Of a stretch of 64,000 nt of DNA, positions 12,201 through 24,100 are shown in pieces. A program made the position numbers and the translations under genes. The DNA is from Phragmites australis (lineage: Eukaryota; Streptophyta; Magnoliopsida; Poales; Poaceae). The notes beneath the pieces were generated by a model, which was not told where the DNA came from, did not search any database, and was given only the letters and a program-made list of their open reading frames with translations. The stretch's first letter is position 1; the number at the start of each line of letters is the position of its first letter. Location of the stretch: the NCBI RefSeq assembly GCF_958298935.1, contig NC_084933.1:6183001-6247000 (forward strand), in the 5' to 3' direction.

Positions 12201-14648
12201 GAAAGGGTGTTAACTCTATACCAAAGAAGAGGAAGACGAATAGAGTACTATCTATTATCACTTTGGAGGGGGCCTCTTAATTATTACTCCTAATACAAGA
12301 GGCCAATGTGCATAATCATCACCTAATAGCATAACAGGACTTGGGGTAGTTTTCTTTGCAATGGTAGGGAGGTTAGAAGCTGGTGGTCAAGCTTCTGAAA
12401 TGGTATCCTTCAAATGAGTTTCCTGAAAACCTGATCATGTAGTGGGACTTCTTTTGGTACAGATATATGATCGAAATTTTCTTATCTATCTATCAACAGG
12501 TTTCCTTTCCAGAAAGACCTGACATGAAGCCTGTAGTGCTTAAGGAGCAACCATTTTCTTTGCAGAGGTGAACTAGACAGGAGAAAGTCCCCCAATCAAT
12601 GTATTACCCTAGTGTGTTTTATATGTTGTGCTTCACAGTGGGGAATTACCTACTTTTGTAGGGAAACATCAATGAATAGACCATTTTTCATGCTGTTGAC
12701 ATTAAACTTCAGCGATGGTTGTGGCTGTTCGAGCTCATCAATTGAATGGCCAGTCGATTTTCAGGTGAGCAGCTACTGGACACTCTTCTGTTTTCCAGTT
12801 TTTGTTGCCCATAATTAGAACCTATGATTTAACTTAAATAGCAAGGATACTGTATCAGGGAAGCATAGGCAGGAAAAAGTAGTGGCTGCTGGCTGGCGGT
12901 TGCCGCTTGTATAAACCATCTGGCCTAAAAGATCGCTTTGAGTTTGACTTTTAAATTTCAAGCTTTAGTATAAATATTACTGCAGACATGATAGCGGACT
13001 GAGCATTAATGCTGAGTGTGGTTCTGGCTTCAAATCCCCGATCAAGTTCCACTTTTTCCTTTAGATCCTACTTGAGTCTGTAGCGGCAGTGCCAAGTTAC
13101 TTGGCTCTACTTCCTGGGAGATAATCTCCTAGAGATAAGAGTTTGAGATGTTTCAGTTAACATACATGGTTTGCTTTCTTTGAGGACGGTTCTGAATTGT
13201 GTTCTCAGTTGAAAAGGGTAGGTATAAAAGGTGAGATATGATTTGGATTAGAGATATTTTGTCAGGTTGGAAAGCCATCTGATGAGGGCTTGCTGGCTGT
13301 TATAATTAAGCGAACAATTGAGTTTGGTCTTTTCTCAACCTAGAGGTTCCAATCGCTGAAGTCTATGGTGTCATCCTTCTCTCTTAACATTAGTACAATT
13401 GTTTGTTTGCAGTTAGAAAGTGCATGTGGAAGCATTTATTGTTAGATTTAAAAATTGACATTTCGAATTGACGACAACAACTCGGGGTAATTTTCTTCCT
13501 GAAATTTCTGGTTAATGGCACTTGGAAATATCGATACCCCCAGGTGGTGACGATTAATCTTGATGTTCCTCTTTTCTGTTGTGCTCTGACCCTCTGGTTG
13601 TTACTGAATAGTCAGCACTCAAATTTTCAATTTGTGTAGACTGCAGAGCAAATAACCTGCTGTCTGTTTGGTCAGTTATGGTCCTGTGACCGAGAAAACC
13701 TGGTTTTGCCAAATTTCCCTGAGCTAGGCCCGGACCTTGGAACTGGCCTTTTCATTCTGTTATTCGCTTTTTTCATGTTTTTTCTGCAAAGAATATTATT
13801 TTTATTTTAAATCCTGTATAATAATTAGTATTAACGTTTCGTTTTATAAACATTAAAGCATCCCGTTCCTTGCCAGTATAGTAAATGTCAGTTCAGATTG
13901 GAAGGACCAGCATGCACTGCATCACAACAAATAAAAGAGATATCATGGGTGCACTATTACCAATTAGTATGAAACTTACTGATCGAATTGTATTGTAGTA
14001 CAGAAAGTAAAAGACATATAATGCATTCATGTGCGCCCTGTACATTGGTTGTTGGATTTTTGCCTTTGTGCTCCACATCACATGTATTTAGTGCAACCCT
14101 GATTTCTTTTTCATGTTCGTTAGAATAGTGTACCTTGCACTTCCCATAGTTTGAGTGGCGACCTATGTGTATAGCGATTGGTGTGTGCCTTCTGTCCTTG
14201 ATAGTTTGGTACCTCCTATATTATCCTTGTTTAGACTGGTTTGTTGCCATAACCTTGTGAAGATGTTGATTATCATCAAGCAGATCTATTGTTTTGATGA
14301 GAAATATGATATATGCAGAAGCAGAAAGACAGCTTCGTTAGAGATAGAAGTCTAGTCCTACGGGAGCTGGAGTGTGCTGCAGAGCACGAGTCTTGCGCGG
14401 GGCAACAAGAAATTCTGGAAAGAGAGAGCCTGCCAAGAGCTGAGACCACTGTTCAAGCAATTGTGACCAACATCGTTAGGTATGACACTAAAGATGACAA
14501 GGTGACGCCACCCAAGGATAATGGGATCAATAGCAGCAGCAGCAACCCTACAAAACGGCACATGGAAGGCACTGGTTGCTACTCGGCATCGCCGAAGAAG
14601 CTGAAGTGCTTTTTGAAAGACAAAGAAGCTGAACTGCTAAAACCATAG
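234..14648 (+). CDS. SRT1: NAD+-dependent protein deacylase, plant SRT1 / SIRT6-like sirtuin (lacks first exon in window)
   Basis: Exons read by eye: 234-263, 349-441, 5464-5583, 5816-5916, 6036-6144, 7015-7094, 10288-10366, 10710-10763, 11134-11227, 11566-11645, 12500-12567, 12662-12764 and 14319-14648 (TAG). All introns are GT-AG. The phases close exactly, giving 446 codons with no stop or frameshift; with a missing first exon of about 33 residues this matches the roughly 480 residues of grass SRT1. Sirtuin signatures are present in order: GAGIS and DFRGP (NAD+ site), SQNVD, the catalytic His in ELHGNS, a zinc-binding CPCC plus CSDKNC pair, LGTS split by the 3.2-kb intron, and IVNLQ. The C-terminal tail has a basic SPKKLK patch. 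SIRT6-class sirtuins are nuclear histone H3 deacylases that repress transcription and protect the genome. The oddity is the expanded introns: one holds a whole copia element and another a retroelement remnant plus a MITE. Confidence 0.95.
603..961 (+). repeat. 5' LTR of the intronic copia element
   Basis: The LTR begins TGTTAGCAATAAG and ends CCTTTCA. It is 359 bp against 325 bp for the 3' LTR. The excess is a 32-bp exact tandem duplication of the LTR start (603-634 and 635-666). Inside it a roughly 79-bp unit starting TTTTCAGCTAGCAGATTAG occurs twice (about 664 and 743), and the same doublet is in the 3' LTR. TATAAATA at 843-850 is a plausible core promoter. Confidence 0.93.
843..850 (+). 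promoter_or_regulatory. TATA box in 5' LTR
   Basis: TATAAATA follows a unique LTR segment and lies about 110 bp before the LTR end, a normal place for the retrotransposon U3/R promoter. The same sequence is kept in the 3' LTR at 5154-5161. Confidence 0.6.
964..972 (+). other. Primer-binding site of the copia element
   Basis: TGGTATCAG, two bases after the LTR end, is complementary to the 3' end of plant initiator tRNA-Met, the usual copia primer. The match decays after nine bases (TAGG in place of AGC). Confidence 0.8.
981..4939 (+). pseudogene. Degenerate copia gag-pol polyprotein
   Basis: From the ATG at 981 one frame carries most of the polyprotein: a gag N-terminus with an NYAEWSVIM segment, a CCHC knuckle (1761-1802), a protease site reading DTSATSHM (about 1995), the gag-pre-integrase and integrase domains, reverse transcriptase with YVDD (about 3970) and RNase H with TDSDLA and SCEAKY. 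It is broken by stops at 1254, 2718, 2859, 2889, 3195, 3249 and 3771, among others, and by a one-base loss near 4190, after which the RNase H part runs in another frame to 4939. Many stops fit C-to-T or G-to-A changes in Gln or Trp codons, as expected after cytosine methylation. Large antisense open frames here are by-products of high GC. Confidence 0.92.
4948..5272 (+). repeat. 3' LTR of the intronic copia element
   Basis: It runs from TGTTATCAATAAACC to CCTTTCA and is about 92% identical by eye to the 5' LTR from 635 on (roughly 25 differences, mostly transitions). It lacks the 32-bp duplication of the 5' LTR start but keeps the 79-bp internal doublet and the TATAAATA box (5154-5161). The next SRT1 exon begins 191 bp after its end. 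Confidence 0.93.
5154..5161 (+). promoter_or_regulatory. TATA box in 3' LTR, facing SRT1 exon at 5464
   Basis: TATAAATA is conserved between the two LTRs and points toward the downstream SRT1 exons. If active it would start transcripts lacking the GAGIS exon. That consequence is inference. Confidence 0.45.
6145..7014 (+). other. SRT1 intron, no recognised element
   Basis: This 870-bp intron has a GT donor at 6145 and a CAG acceptor at 7012-7014. It is AT-rich. A short open frame at 6639-6836 has no recognisable domain and unremarkable composition. I see no repeats or RNA gene in it. Confidence 0.7.
7230..8260. mobile_element. Probable decayed LTR-retroelement remnant in SRT1 intron
   Basis: Within the 3.2-kb intron 7095-10287 this part differs from its surroundings. 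It has a GC-rich patch at 7310-7370, a TATATAGAGAGGGG segment near 7431, and a run of related CCTAATTCAATTCC-type units (7450-7590) of the kind seen in grass LTRs. A GC-rich segment follows (about 7880-8240); on the minus strand its open frames (7827-8021, 8039-8236) resemble fragments of gypsy polyproteins. I could not find matching ends or a target duplication, so class and limits are uncertain. Confidence 0.35.
8261..9697 (+). other. SRT1 intron, non-coding
   Basis: AT-rich intron sequence with short open frames only. CCATTGATT/GTAACCA-like motifs recur around 9100-9310, without clear tandem structure. No gene, RNA or intact element is visible. Confidence 0.6.
9698..9965. mobile_element. 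Stowaway-type MITE (Tc1/mariner class) with TA target duplication
   Basis: The element proper is 9700-9963 (264 bp). It starts CTCCCTCTGATCCGAAATAT and ends with the inverted counterpart (ATATTTGGGATCAGAGGGAG), with TIRs of about 30 bp, flanked by TA at 9698-9699 and 9964-9965. The CTCCCTC terminus and TA duplication are hallmarks of grass Stowaway MITEs. The interior is AT-rich and non-coding. It lies wholly within an SRT1 intron. Confidence 0.95.
11301..11430. repeat. Exact 65-bp tandem duplication in SRT1 intron
   Basis: The unit 11301-11365 is repeated without a mismatch at 11366-11430, starting TCAATACATACTGTGAAAC. It lies 74 bp downstream of the exon ending at 11227, inside the 338-bp intron before the exon at 11566. 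The perfect identity implies a recent duplication or an assembly artefact. Confidence 0.95.
11646..12499 (+). other. SRT1 intron
   Basis: This 854-bp intron includes a G-rich run around 11741-11760 (a G5-T-G12 type tract) and a 115-codon open frame at 11855-12202. That frame has no recognisable domain and falls between validated splice sites, so I do not call it a gene. Confidence 0.7.
12765..14318 (+). other. Last SRT1 intron
   Basis: This 1,554-bp AT-rich intron lies between the exon ending in GATTTTCAG and the last coding exon starting AAGCAGAAAGAC. I see no repeats, coding exons or transposon ends in it. Confidence 0.7.
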
Positions 14649-14737
14649 AATTCAGAATTGTGTATGTTTGTTTCTTTTGTTCATTAGACGAGTTAGCATA
14701 GCATAGATGCATGAAGTTCAGATGCAAAGGTGTAACC

Positions 14738-14743
14738 AATAAA
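14738..14743 (+). terminator. Candidate polyadenylation signal of SRT1
   Basis: AATAAA lies 90 bp after the stop codon (14646-14648), inside an AT-rich 3' region. Position and sequence suit a plant near-upstream element; cleavage would fall shortly downstream. Confidence 0.6.
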
Positions 14744-14759
14744 AGGTTGGACAACTCTT

Positions 14760-16722
<1,963 letters not shown>

Positions 16723-16867
16723 TTTTTTTAGGCACCGGTGCCACGTAGCACTGGGTCTAGATTCACGCCACGTGGGCAGGTGTTATTTCAAAGTTGAGTT
16801 ATAGCACATATGAATCAACGGCATCCAAGCCCGGGCTACGTGGCACCGGTGCCATAGAAAAAAAAAA
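16723..16867. mobile_element. Small MITE-like inverted-repeat element
   Basis: About 145 bp. The left end reads TTTTTTTAGGCACCGGTGCCACGTAGC, longer than needed here; its key part GGCACCGGTGCCACGTAGC recurs inverted at the right end (GCTACGTGGCACCGGTGCC, about 16835-16853) followed by TAG-A(n). Each arm holds the palindrome GGCACCGGTGCC. The gap is non-coding. No clear target duplication is visible, so the superfamily is open. Confidence 0.7.
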
Positions 16868-17554
16868 TTCCTGCCATAGTGGGGCTCCAATGGAGCATGA
16901 AAAGGCAGATGAAAGCAATGTCTGAGTACATGGCAGGGGTCCATGTCTCAGCCTTCTGAACTAACAAAACAAAATTGAACATGGGTTTTCTAACTTTGTT
17001 GAATAGTTAAGAATGAATTTCGTAATAAATTGAACAACCACAAGAAATAAACCATTTGCGATAGCCTCCCACCCAACACGAGCCTCCTTCCACGCTAGAT
17101 CGACAATGCCCCTTTAGTGCTATACTGCTATGTAACAGAGACTTACGTTAGGATACCTTGCTACTGTTGTACATCTAGTCCAACGACAGTGGCGCCACCG
17201 GTGGATGCTGATCCAGCAGGGTGGGGTAGAGTCGCACTGTGTCGCTGTGTCACGGTGAAGAAGAAGAACATGCACATGTGAGCCAGAGGAAAAAGAAAAG
17301 AGGAGTGTTGTCCGATCAAGATTCGAGGGAGGAGGTTGGTCCACTGAAACAAGCAACATTTTCAGTCCCCTGACTATTACGTCCCAAGAAACAAACCGTG
17401 TACCTAAGTCGTTTTCTACTTGGAGACTCGGGCTGATAAAAATGGAAGAGATCCATCCTACGTTTGCGCCCATCTCAACTTCTCTGTCTTGGTCGCTAGG
17501 TCAACCCCTCGCCCCCTTCAAAGCCGATGACCAAAGCAGCCGTGCGCCGCCATC
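16868..17554. other. 5' flank of a broken glycosyltransferase gene
   Basis: Intergenic sequence leading to the ATG at 17555. It includes a GC-richer segment from about 17040. Minus-strand open frames here (17120-17473) have no domain I recognise. It may contain the old promoter and leader of the pseudogene, but no specific element can be assigned. Confidence 0.45.
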
Positions 17555-17700
17555 ATGGCTGAGACCGACCATCACGTGCATGTTGTCCTGTTCCCATTCA
17601 TGGTGTAGGGCCATGTCGCGCCATTCTGCTGTCTTGTGACGCTGGTCCGCCGTTGCCGCCCCGACGCCAGCATCATGGTCGTCACTACTTCTCGAGGAGG
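17555..17700 (+). pseudogene. UDP-glycosyltransferase pseudogene, N-terminal fragment
   Basis: From ATG 17555 the frame reads a typical family-1 plant glycosyltransferase N-terminus: HHVHVVLFPFMV, a stop (TAG 17606-17608) where Gln is usual, then GHVAPF with the conserved His that acts as catalytic base, and PDASIMVVTTSR, the second strand of the N-terminal Rossmann fold. The match stops at about 17700, where a GGGCCGGCCC transposon-like end begins. The continuation is found 12.6 kb away, at about 30285-30680, in the same orientation. Working relatives glucosylate small molecules in the cytosol. The order of motifs suggests a UGT92-like group, but that finer placement is uncertain. Confidence 0.75.
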
Positions 17701-18581
17701 GAGGGCCGGCCCTGAGATTTCGGTGGCATGGGGCGAAACTAAAACATGGCCCCATTGAACATAAACATCAAAATATTTATATATCAATTACAAATACAAT
17801 ATTCTGTGCATTAATTTGTTTTTTTTGTCAAAGTCTCCTTTTCGTGACTCCATCAACTCGTTTATTTTTTTCTTTCCTTTTTCGCTGCCAGATACATGCT
17901 TTCTAGATGCCATGTTATCACACAGTGATAATTAGGTACAAACAATTCTAAAAATTGAAATAAAAAAGTCATCAATAGTTGACAACTAGCGCAAACTATA
18001 AAAGAATCGCACCAAATGAACAAAATCATCTGGTTGGGGATTAGCCCTTGATTCGATTGAGCATGGGGACCATGACTACTGGCGATCCGGTGGAGAAGAG
18101 GAGAGGGGAACAGACGAACAATGGCTTACAACGATCGAGGTTGGGGATTAGGCATTCGCCAATTTTGGATGATCGATCTTGAGCTTCGGGAGGAGAGGAT
18201 CAGGCGAGTTGATACAAACACGTCGTTTTGGATGGAGACACGGAGAGGTCGAGGAGGGAAGGGGAATGGGAGAAGATTGTGATCGCTACTGCTGCTGTTG
18301 GGAATTGGGATCGGTTTGACTAGGGTTGATGATGGCATGACTACAGTACCGCACGATCAGGCTTGCGCATGATGCTTTTTTAATTTGAAAATGATCCATC
18401 ATCCATGGTTTTGCTAGGTTATGTTACTAGGTAACATAACGTTGGGCTTTAAGCTATTTGTAGATTTGGAGACTCACTTAGGCTTGGTTGCTACTTGCTA
18501 GTAGGATATGCAGTGTACAGACTTGGGCAAGATTGGTAGGTACCAGAACAGACCAATACATATGCATACCTGGTTGGGGCC
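17700..18581. mobile_element. Probable hAT-type DNA transposon remnant, left part (interrupted by LTR element)
   Basis: It starts at the palindromic GGGCCGGCCCTGAG, an end type common on plant hAT-like elements, immediately after the glycosyltransferase match stops. A partly matching inverted end (CCCAAGGGCCAGC, about 30270-30284) lies on the other side of the 11.7-kb LTR element, directly before that gene resumes. The interior is AT-rich with no transposase. A GGGCC at 18577-18581 is the target duplication of the nested LTR element. Superfamily is inferred from the ends only; I could not confirm an 8-bp duplication. Confidence 0.45.
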
Positions 18582-21129
18582 TGAAAGGATAATGATGTCG
18601 CCTAGAGGGGGGTGAATAGGCATTTTTACAAAAATTCAACCCTTTCTACCGTTCGCCTAAACTTGCAGCGGAATATAAACTAACGAGTTTTTCACAAGAG
18701 AAAATCCTAAATATGCTAGGCTCAACTAAGGTGCACAATCACCCTAAATAAGTGTGGAAATTACAATCCTAAGGTGACAAAAATTACTCAATTCTAGCAA
18801 GAGATATGCAATAAAACTTAAATTGAAAAAGGCTGAAAATGCTGTTCATATGCCTGAAATTACTGTTCACCGGAGACTTCGGTGTAGTCCGGATACTCCG
18901 GTGTGTACAGGTCCGAAAACTCCGGTAAAGGCCGGATTCTCCGGGTTCTGTACAGAACTGAGCCCGAAACTGAATAAAATTAATGAGTAGAGAGTTCTAG
19001 CTCAAACCAAGTGATGTCGTGTGTTCCCGGAGATGATTCCAAGTAGATTCACGAAGAACCTACACTCAAATACACACAAACAAGTAGATCGAGCAATATG
19101 CACAAAGATTTGAGCAAGAACATAAAAGTAAGGAAACAAGAGAGGACACACAAAGATTTGTTTCCCGAAGTTCGGATTCACCACCGTGAATCCTACGTCT
19201 CCGTTGAGGAAGCTCCAACGAGCCGGGTCTCTTTCAACCGCTTTCCTCGATCCACTAGCTTTATTTCTTCCCTTTCGGAGGCGAGATCGACCTTCACAAA
19301 CTTTCCCGCGGCTCACCACACGCGCGGGAGCTCACCGGGCAACACCTAGCCGGCTAGGAGGCTTCACCTCCAAAAGTAACAAACGCAATCGAACTTCTTG
19401 CCGAGAAACTCGAGTGCTCAAGAATGGATTTAGCTCACTTGCACTCAATCTTCTAATCTCTCAACCTAACTCACTTTTCTTCTCAAATCACACACTAGAA
19501 TGGAGTGGGAGAGGTTCTTTTGGCTCTAAAAATGTGTTCTTTCGTGCCCCTTGCAGCGGCCCCAAAGGATGGGGTGAGTGGGGTATAAATAGCCCACTCC
19601 AAACAACTAGCCGTTACTGTTTTTGTCAGAACTGACCGGAGTATCCGGTGAACACCGGAGTATCCGGCCCTAAATCCAAATACGGCGTCAGAACGGTCAC
19701 AGAATGTGTCAGAACTAGCCGCTGTGCTCTTTTCCGGACTTTTACCGGAGTATCCGGCATACACCGGAGTATCCGGTCGGTACTTAACCCAGAAAACAGC
19801 CCCGGAGACTTCCCGGAGTCTCCGGCCACTCCAGGTACCGGAGTATCCGGACTTCACCGGAGTCTCCGACCTTTCCAGGTACCGGAGTATCCGACCTACA
19901 CCGGAGACTCCGGGTATAGCACAGCTGACCTCCGAAAAACGGCGATAACTTTTGATCCCGGAGTTCGATTTCGACGATTTTGGACTCTATGGAAAGCTTA
20001 TTCAGAGGGATACACATCCCAACTGAATTCATGATCTAAAACACATAGGATCGAATTAGGAACACTCCAAAACCTATTTTGGGCACTTCCGCACTTTCCG
20101 CTCTGGACTCTTAACAACAAACTCTCACTTTGGGTTTGGTTGGGAACTCTTGAGCACTGAGACGCGACAATTAGCTCACGTTGCATCCCTCTTAATAGTG
20201 CGGCATACCTATACTCAAATTCAAAGATAAAACTCATTTGAACCACTTTGAGCATTTGAAAACTTTCAAGTACCGCTTCTTTCTTTCAAACCTTGAGGGT
20301 TGCTAACTTCCATAAAATCTTCACTCCATCTCTTCTTGATTCTTCGTATGATTGATGTGAATCATCCATAGCTTCCCATGGCCTCGCACGATCCATCGGC
20401 GCAAAGCCTTTGTTCGCTCTTCACCACCTCCTTGGTCCTTCGGCGCCAAGCCATTTGCTTGCCCTTCACCACGGATGGTCCATCGCAGCCGAGTCTTGCT
20501 TGCCCTTCACCGTCTTGCCATAGAAAACCACTTTGTATTCGACATCTTCAAGGAATTCATTTTATCAAGTATGGAGTCCACTCTTGTTCTTCACTCTTGG
20601 CATATATGATTTCAATTCAACTTATGCCTTCTTATGGATCCTAACCCCAACTCACTCTCAAGCACAAAGCACATGGGTTAGTCCATAAAACTCTATTGAC
20701 AACCATACCTTTAATTACTTGATCTCCACAAGTAACTTAGCCTTCAAGGTTATTGCTAATGTCATTGAGCTTCTTCTTCTTCTTATGAGCATCACTAAAA
20801 TCTCAATGATTTTTGATGCAATTCTTTGAACTCATGGCATTTCTCAAAGAATCCATGGTTCACCATTTATGCATCTCCTATGGAATAACCTAATAGCAAT
20901 TCTCAATATGATTGTTAGTCCATAGGCATTGTCATCACTTACCCGAGCATCACCTAGAGCTTATTCATCTTGATGCATTTTCATTCTTCCCATTCACTTA
21001 GAGCTCATGCATATCTCTTATCCATGCATCACCTATAGAACAACCTACTAACAAACTCAACACCATTGTTAGTCCATAGGTATTGTCATTAATTACCAAA
21101 ACCACACATAGGGGCTAGATGTACTTTCA
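18582..21129 (-). repeat. 3' LTR (in element sense) of the Sirevirus-like element
   Basis: This 2,548-bp copy is nearly the same as 27687-30246, with scattered single-base differences of a few percent by eye. It contains clusters of CCGGAGTATCCGG and CCGGAGACTCCGG motifs (18868-18950, 19630-19915) and a GTATAAATAGCCC segment near 19583. Open frames on both strands (e.g. 19186-19635, 19648-20034) recur in the other copy but have no protein family match; they are LTR sequence, not genes. Confidence 0.95.
19630..19915. repeat. Cluster of CCGGAGNNTCCGG palindromes in LTR
   Basis: Roughly ten copies of CCGGAGTATCCGG, CCGGAGACTCCGG or close variants occur, often paired as back-to-back palindromes such as CCGGAGTATCCGGTGAACAC. 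A smaller cluster lies at 18868-18950 and matching clusters in the other LTR at about 27985-28065 and 28750-29035. Conserved palindromes are described in Sirevirus LTRs; their role is not settled. They also make a local CpG-rich island. Confidence 0.85.
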
Positions 21130-21145
21130 ATCTCCCCCATTTTGG
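21130..21145 (-). other. Polypurine tract next to the 3' LTR
   Basis: On the minus strand this reads CCAAAATGGGGGAGAT directly before the LTR start TGAAAG, the expected priming site for plus-strand DNA synthesis. Confidence 0.85.
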
Positions 21146-24100
21146 TAATTGATGACAATCTCACTAGATGATTATATTTGATAATATTTAAAGTTCTAAG
21201 TATACATATAATCCGAAGATGAACGTATACAACGAATAAGTTCTGGAAATACCAAATATCACAAAGATATTTGAGATTGCCAAAACTAGTTTTACTAGCA
21301 TCAAACACCACAAAGGTTTTGATGTTAGTAAAAATCAACATATGTATATAATAAACTCCCCCACAATCTATGCATATGTGAATGAATTTTGAATATCATT
21401 TGTATATATTGTCTATCTCAAATTTTGGATGGAGTTTACTTTATACATATCAAGCAAGCATAACAAAGTATGTATGAAGATGAATATGCTCATGCAAAGA
21501 AAAACTTTAACCTCATTTCTCAAAGGCAATCATACTTCTCAAAGGTAATCATACAAATTCTCCCCTAATTGACATCTTCCCCAAATAAGCAAATTATCCT
21601 CCATAAGCAAAGTCCTCTTACAAAATATAACATCTAGTCCAAATTCTCCCCTAATTGACATCAATGCCAAAATGGAATCATTGAAACGAATTCTCCCCCA
21701 ATTTACATCAAATTGGTAAGAATTAAGTAGGACTTACCAAAAGAGAAATTTTTCTCCAAAACACCATTAGCCCTATCCCACAAGAGGGAATCATCGAGAG
21801 CTAGTGCATGACCATATATAGTGTAAATTTCTCATAATATGTGTATTTCTCATAATTTGAGTTAAACCAAATACACTTATCCAATTACGAGCTATGTGAG
21901 GAGAACAAGCTATACAATAGATCAAAGGGATTCAAAGAGATGCCAAAAGAGATTTCAAAAGGAAATACCAATTAAAACTTCAAAAGATATCAATTAGATA
22001 CCTACAAGAGATGCCAATTGAAAAAAAATGCTAATTAAAATTCCAAAGGATATCAATTGAATACCTATAAGAAATATCAATTGAAAATTCAAAGCAAATC
22101 AATTGAAACAATTAAAAGAGATACCAATTCGAATTGAAACTAATTCAATTGAAACAAATTTAATTGAAGGCAAAGCAAGCACGAGTCCGAAATGAATATC
22201 TAAAGCACAAGTGCAATGGATCATGCTCTAAGTTGAACATAGCAAAATTGTTGACAATATAACGAATTTCTCGTTTATCACAAAGTGTCAACATCACATG
22301 AGTATATATGTCCAAAAGAGCAATTTAAAGCGTACTACAAACCTCAAGCAAAGGATTTTGCAAATTTCATCAATATTGCATATAGGAGCAACTCAAGCAT
22401 TTGATATAAAATCTTTTGCATATTTAGGATTGAATAAATCATAAACATGATTATAGAGTTCCCACAAAAATATGCTACTTCAAATTGCTCATATTTTCAA
22501 TAGAGAGGTTTTAAGCACTTGCAAGAAAAACACATTTTTGCAAGATATTTTCATGATATGATAAAATCTACACAAGATTGAATCTTTGAAATTAAATGCA
22601 TAAATCAAGAACAAATTACTTGGAATGATATTGAATTGCTCACTTTGATATGGTCCTTCTCTTGATTCCAATTGAAATTGAAGGAGATGGTTTTCTTTGT
22701 AGATACCAATTGAAAGATAAAGACCTTCTTCATGAAAAATCCAATTGAAAGGACAAAATCATCTTCATGAATTTCAATTGAAATGAGCTTCTACTTGAAA
22801 GGACCTTCATTATGATTAATCCAAGCATCCAATGCATCTTCATTGTACCTAAAAACTCATTCAAGTACAATTTGATCCACAAACTTATTGGGTCCGAAGA
22901 GGTTAGTGAACTCATCACAAAGAGCATGCTCTCTCATAGATATGTGCATATTTGTATGGAAATGATAACAATTGAAGTTCATACCAATAGATAGATACCG
23001 ATTGAAAATATATACCGAATGAAGGTATATACCAATTGAGATCAAATGAAAGCTCTATGCGCCTTTTAGACAATAAAAACACTTGAGAGAGGCTTACTCT
23101 AAATATAGGGTCAAAGAAAGCAAACATGTTATAGATTTTAACATTTAAGTCAAACAAGCATGCTCGTCACTTTCAAGATCCGATGGAGATATAATTTGGA
23201 CAAAAATAGCATATGAGACTTGAAAATACCAAATGAAAAATAAATATCAAAAGATTGTCCAAATTACATCTAAGTCAAAAGATCAACAAATTATCATTCA
23301 CAAAGTTCAACAAATGAACTAAGCAAGATTTGAGCATATACTTATCTCAAATATTTATCTCAAGCAAGTATATTGAAAATAATTCAAGCATTGAGATAAC
23401 AAGCTTCTATGAACTCCAAGAGTAAAGTTTCCTTGAGGAAACCAATATTCCTAACATAGGAGTTAAATGAAATCTTTCACATAGAAGGAAGTCACTTGAA
23501 AACAAGAATTGAAACAAAGATGATCAACAAGGATTACCACTTGTATTATTACCAATTGTAAGAAGATAATGGTATATGGAGATATCACAAGTCGGTAATT
23601 GCAACAAGGCATGGATCAACTTTCTTTCAAGAAGCATAAAAGAAGGATTTTAGAAATTAAACACATGCTTCAAACACATTTCTCACAAAGTCAACTATTA
23701 CAAGAAAACACAAATAAAAATAATAGTTGATACAGTTCTATTGAACTGACCCGGAGTATCCGGTGAACACCGGAGACTCCGGATGGCACTCAGTCCCCAC
23801 ACAGAAAAGACTCAGAAACTTGCCGGACTCTCCGGGTTCTCCAGATACCGGAGTATCCGGTGGACACCGGAGACTCCGGTCCTTTTTATCAAAAGAATAA
23901 ATATTAACCGAGACTCTCTGGCGGAGTCTCCCTCGGAGACTCCGGTAAAAATATTTTCTCCTACCGGAGTATCCGGTGAACACCGGAGACTCCGGTCTTT
24001 TTCAACAAAAATAAATGCTTAACCGAGGCTCTCTGCCGGAGTCTACCTCGGAGACTCCGGACTAAAAACACCAACTACCGGAGTATCCGGTGAACACCGG

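Noticed and set aside
11855..12202. 115-codon open frame in an SRT1 intron as a nested gene
   Set aside because: No family resemblance, no promoter signal, and the surrounding splice sites are well supported.
19186..20034. LTR open frames of 128-149 codons, repeated at 28303-29151
   Set aside because: They occur in both LTR copies, overlap in several frames, have no domain and run through palindromic repeats. They are LTR by-products.
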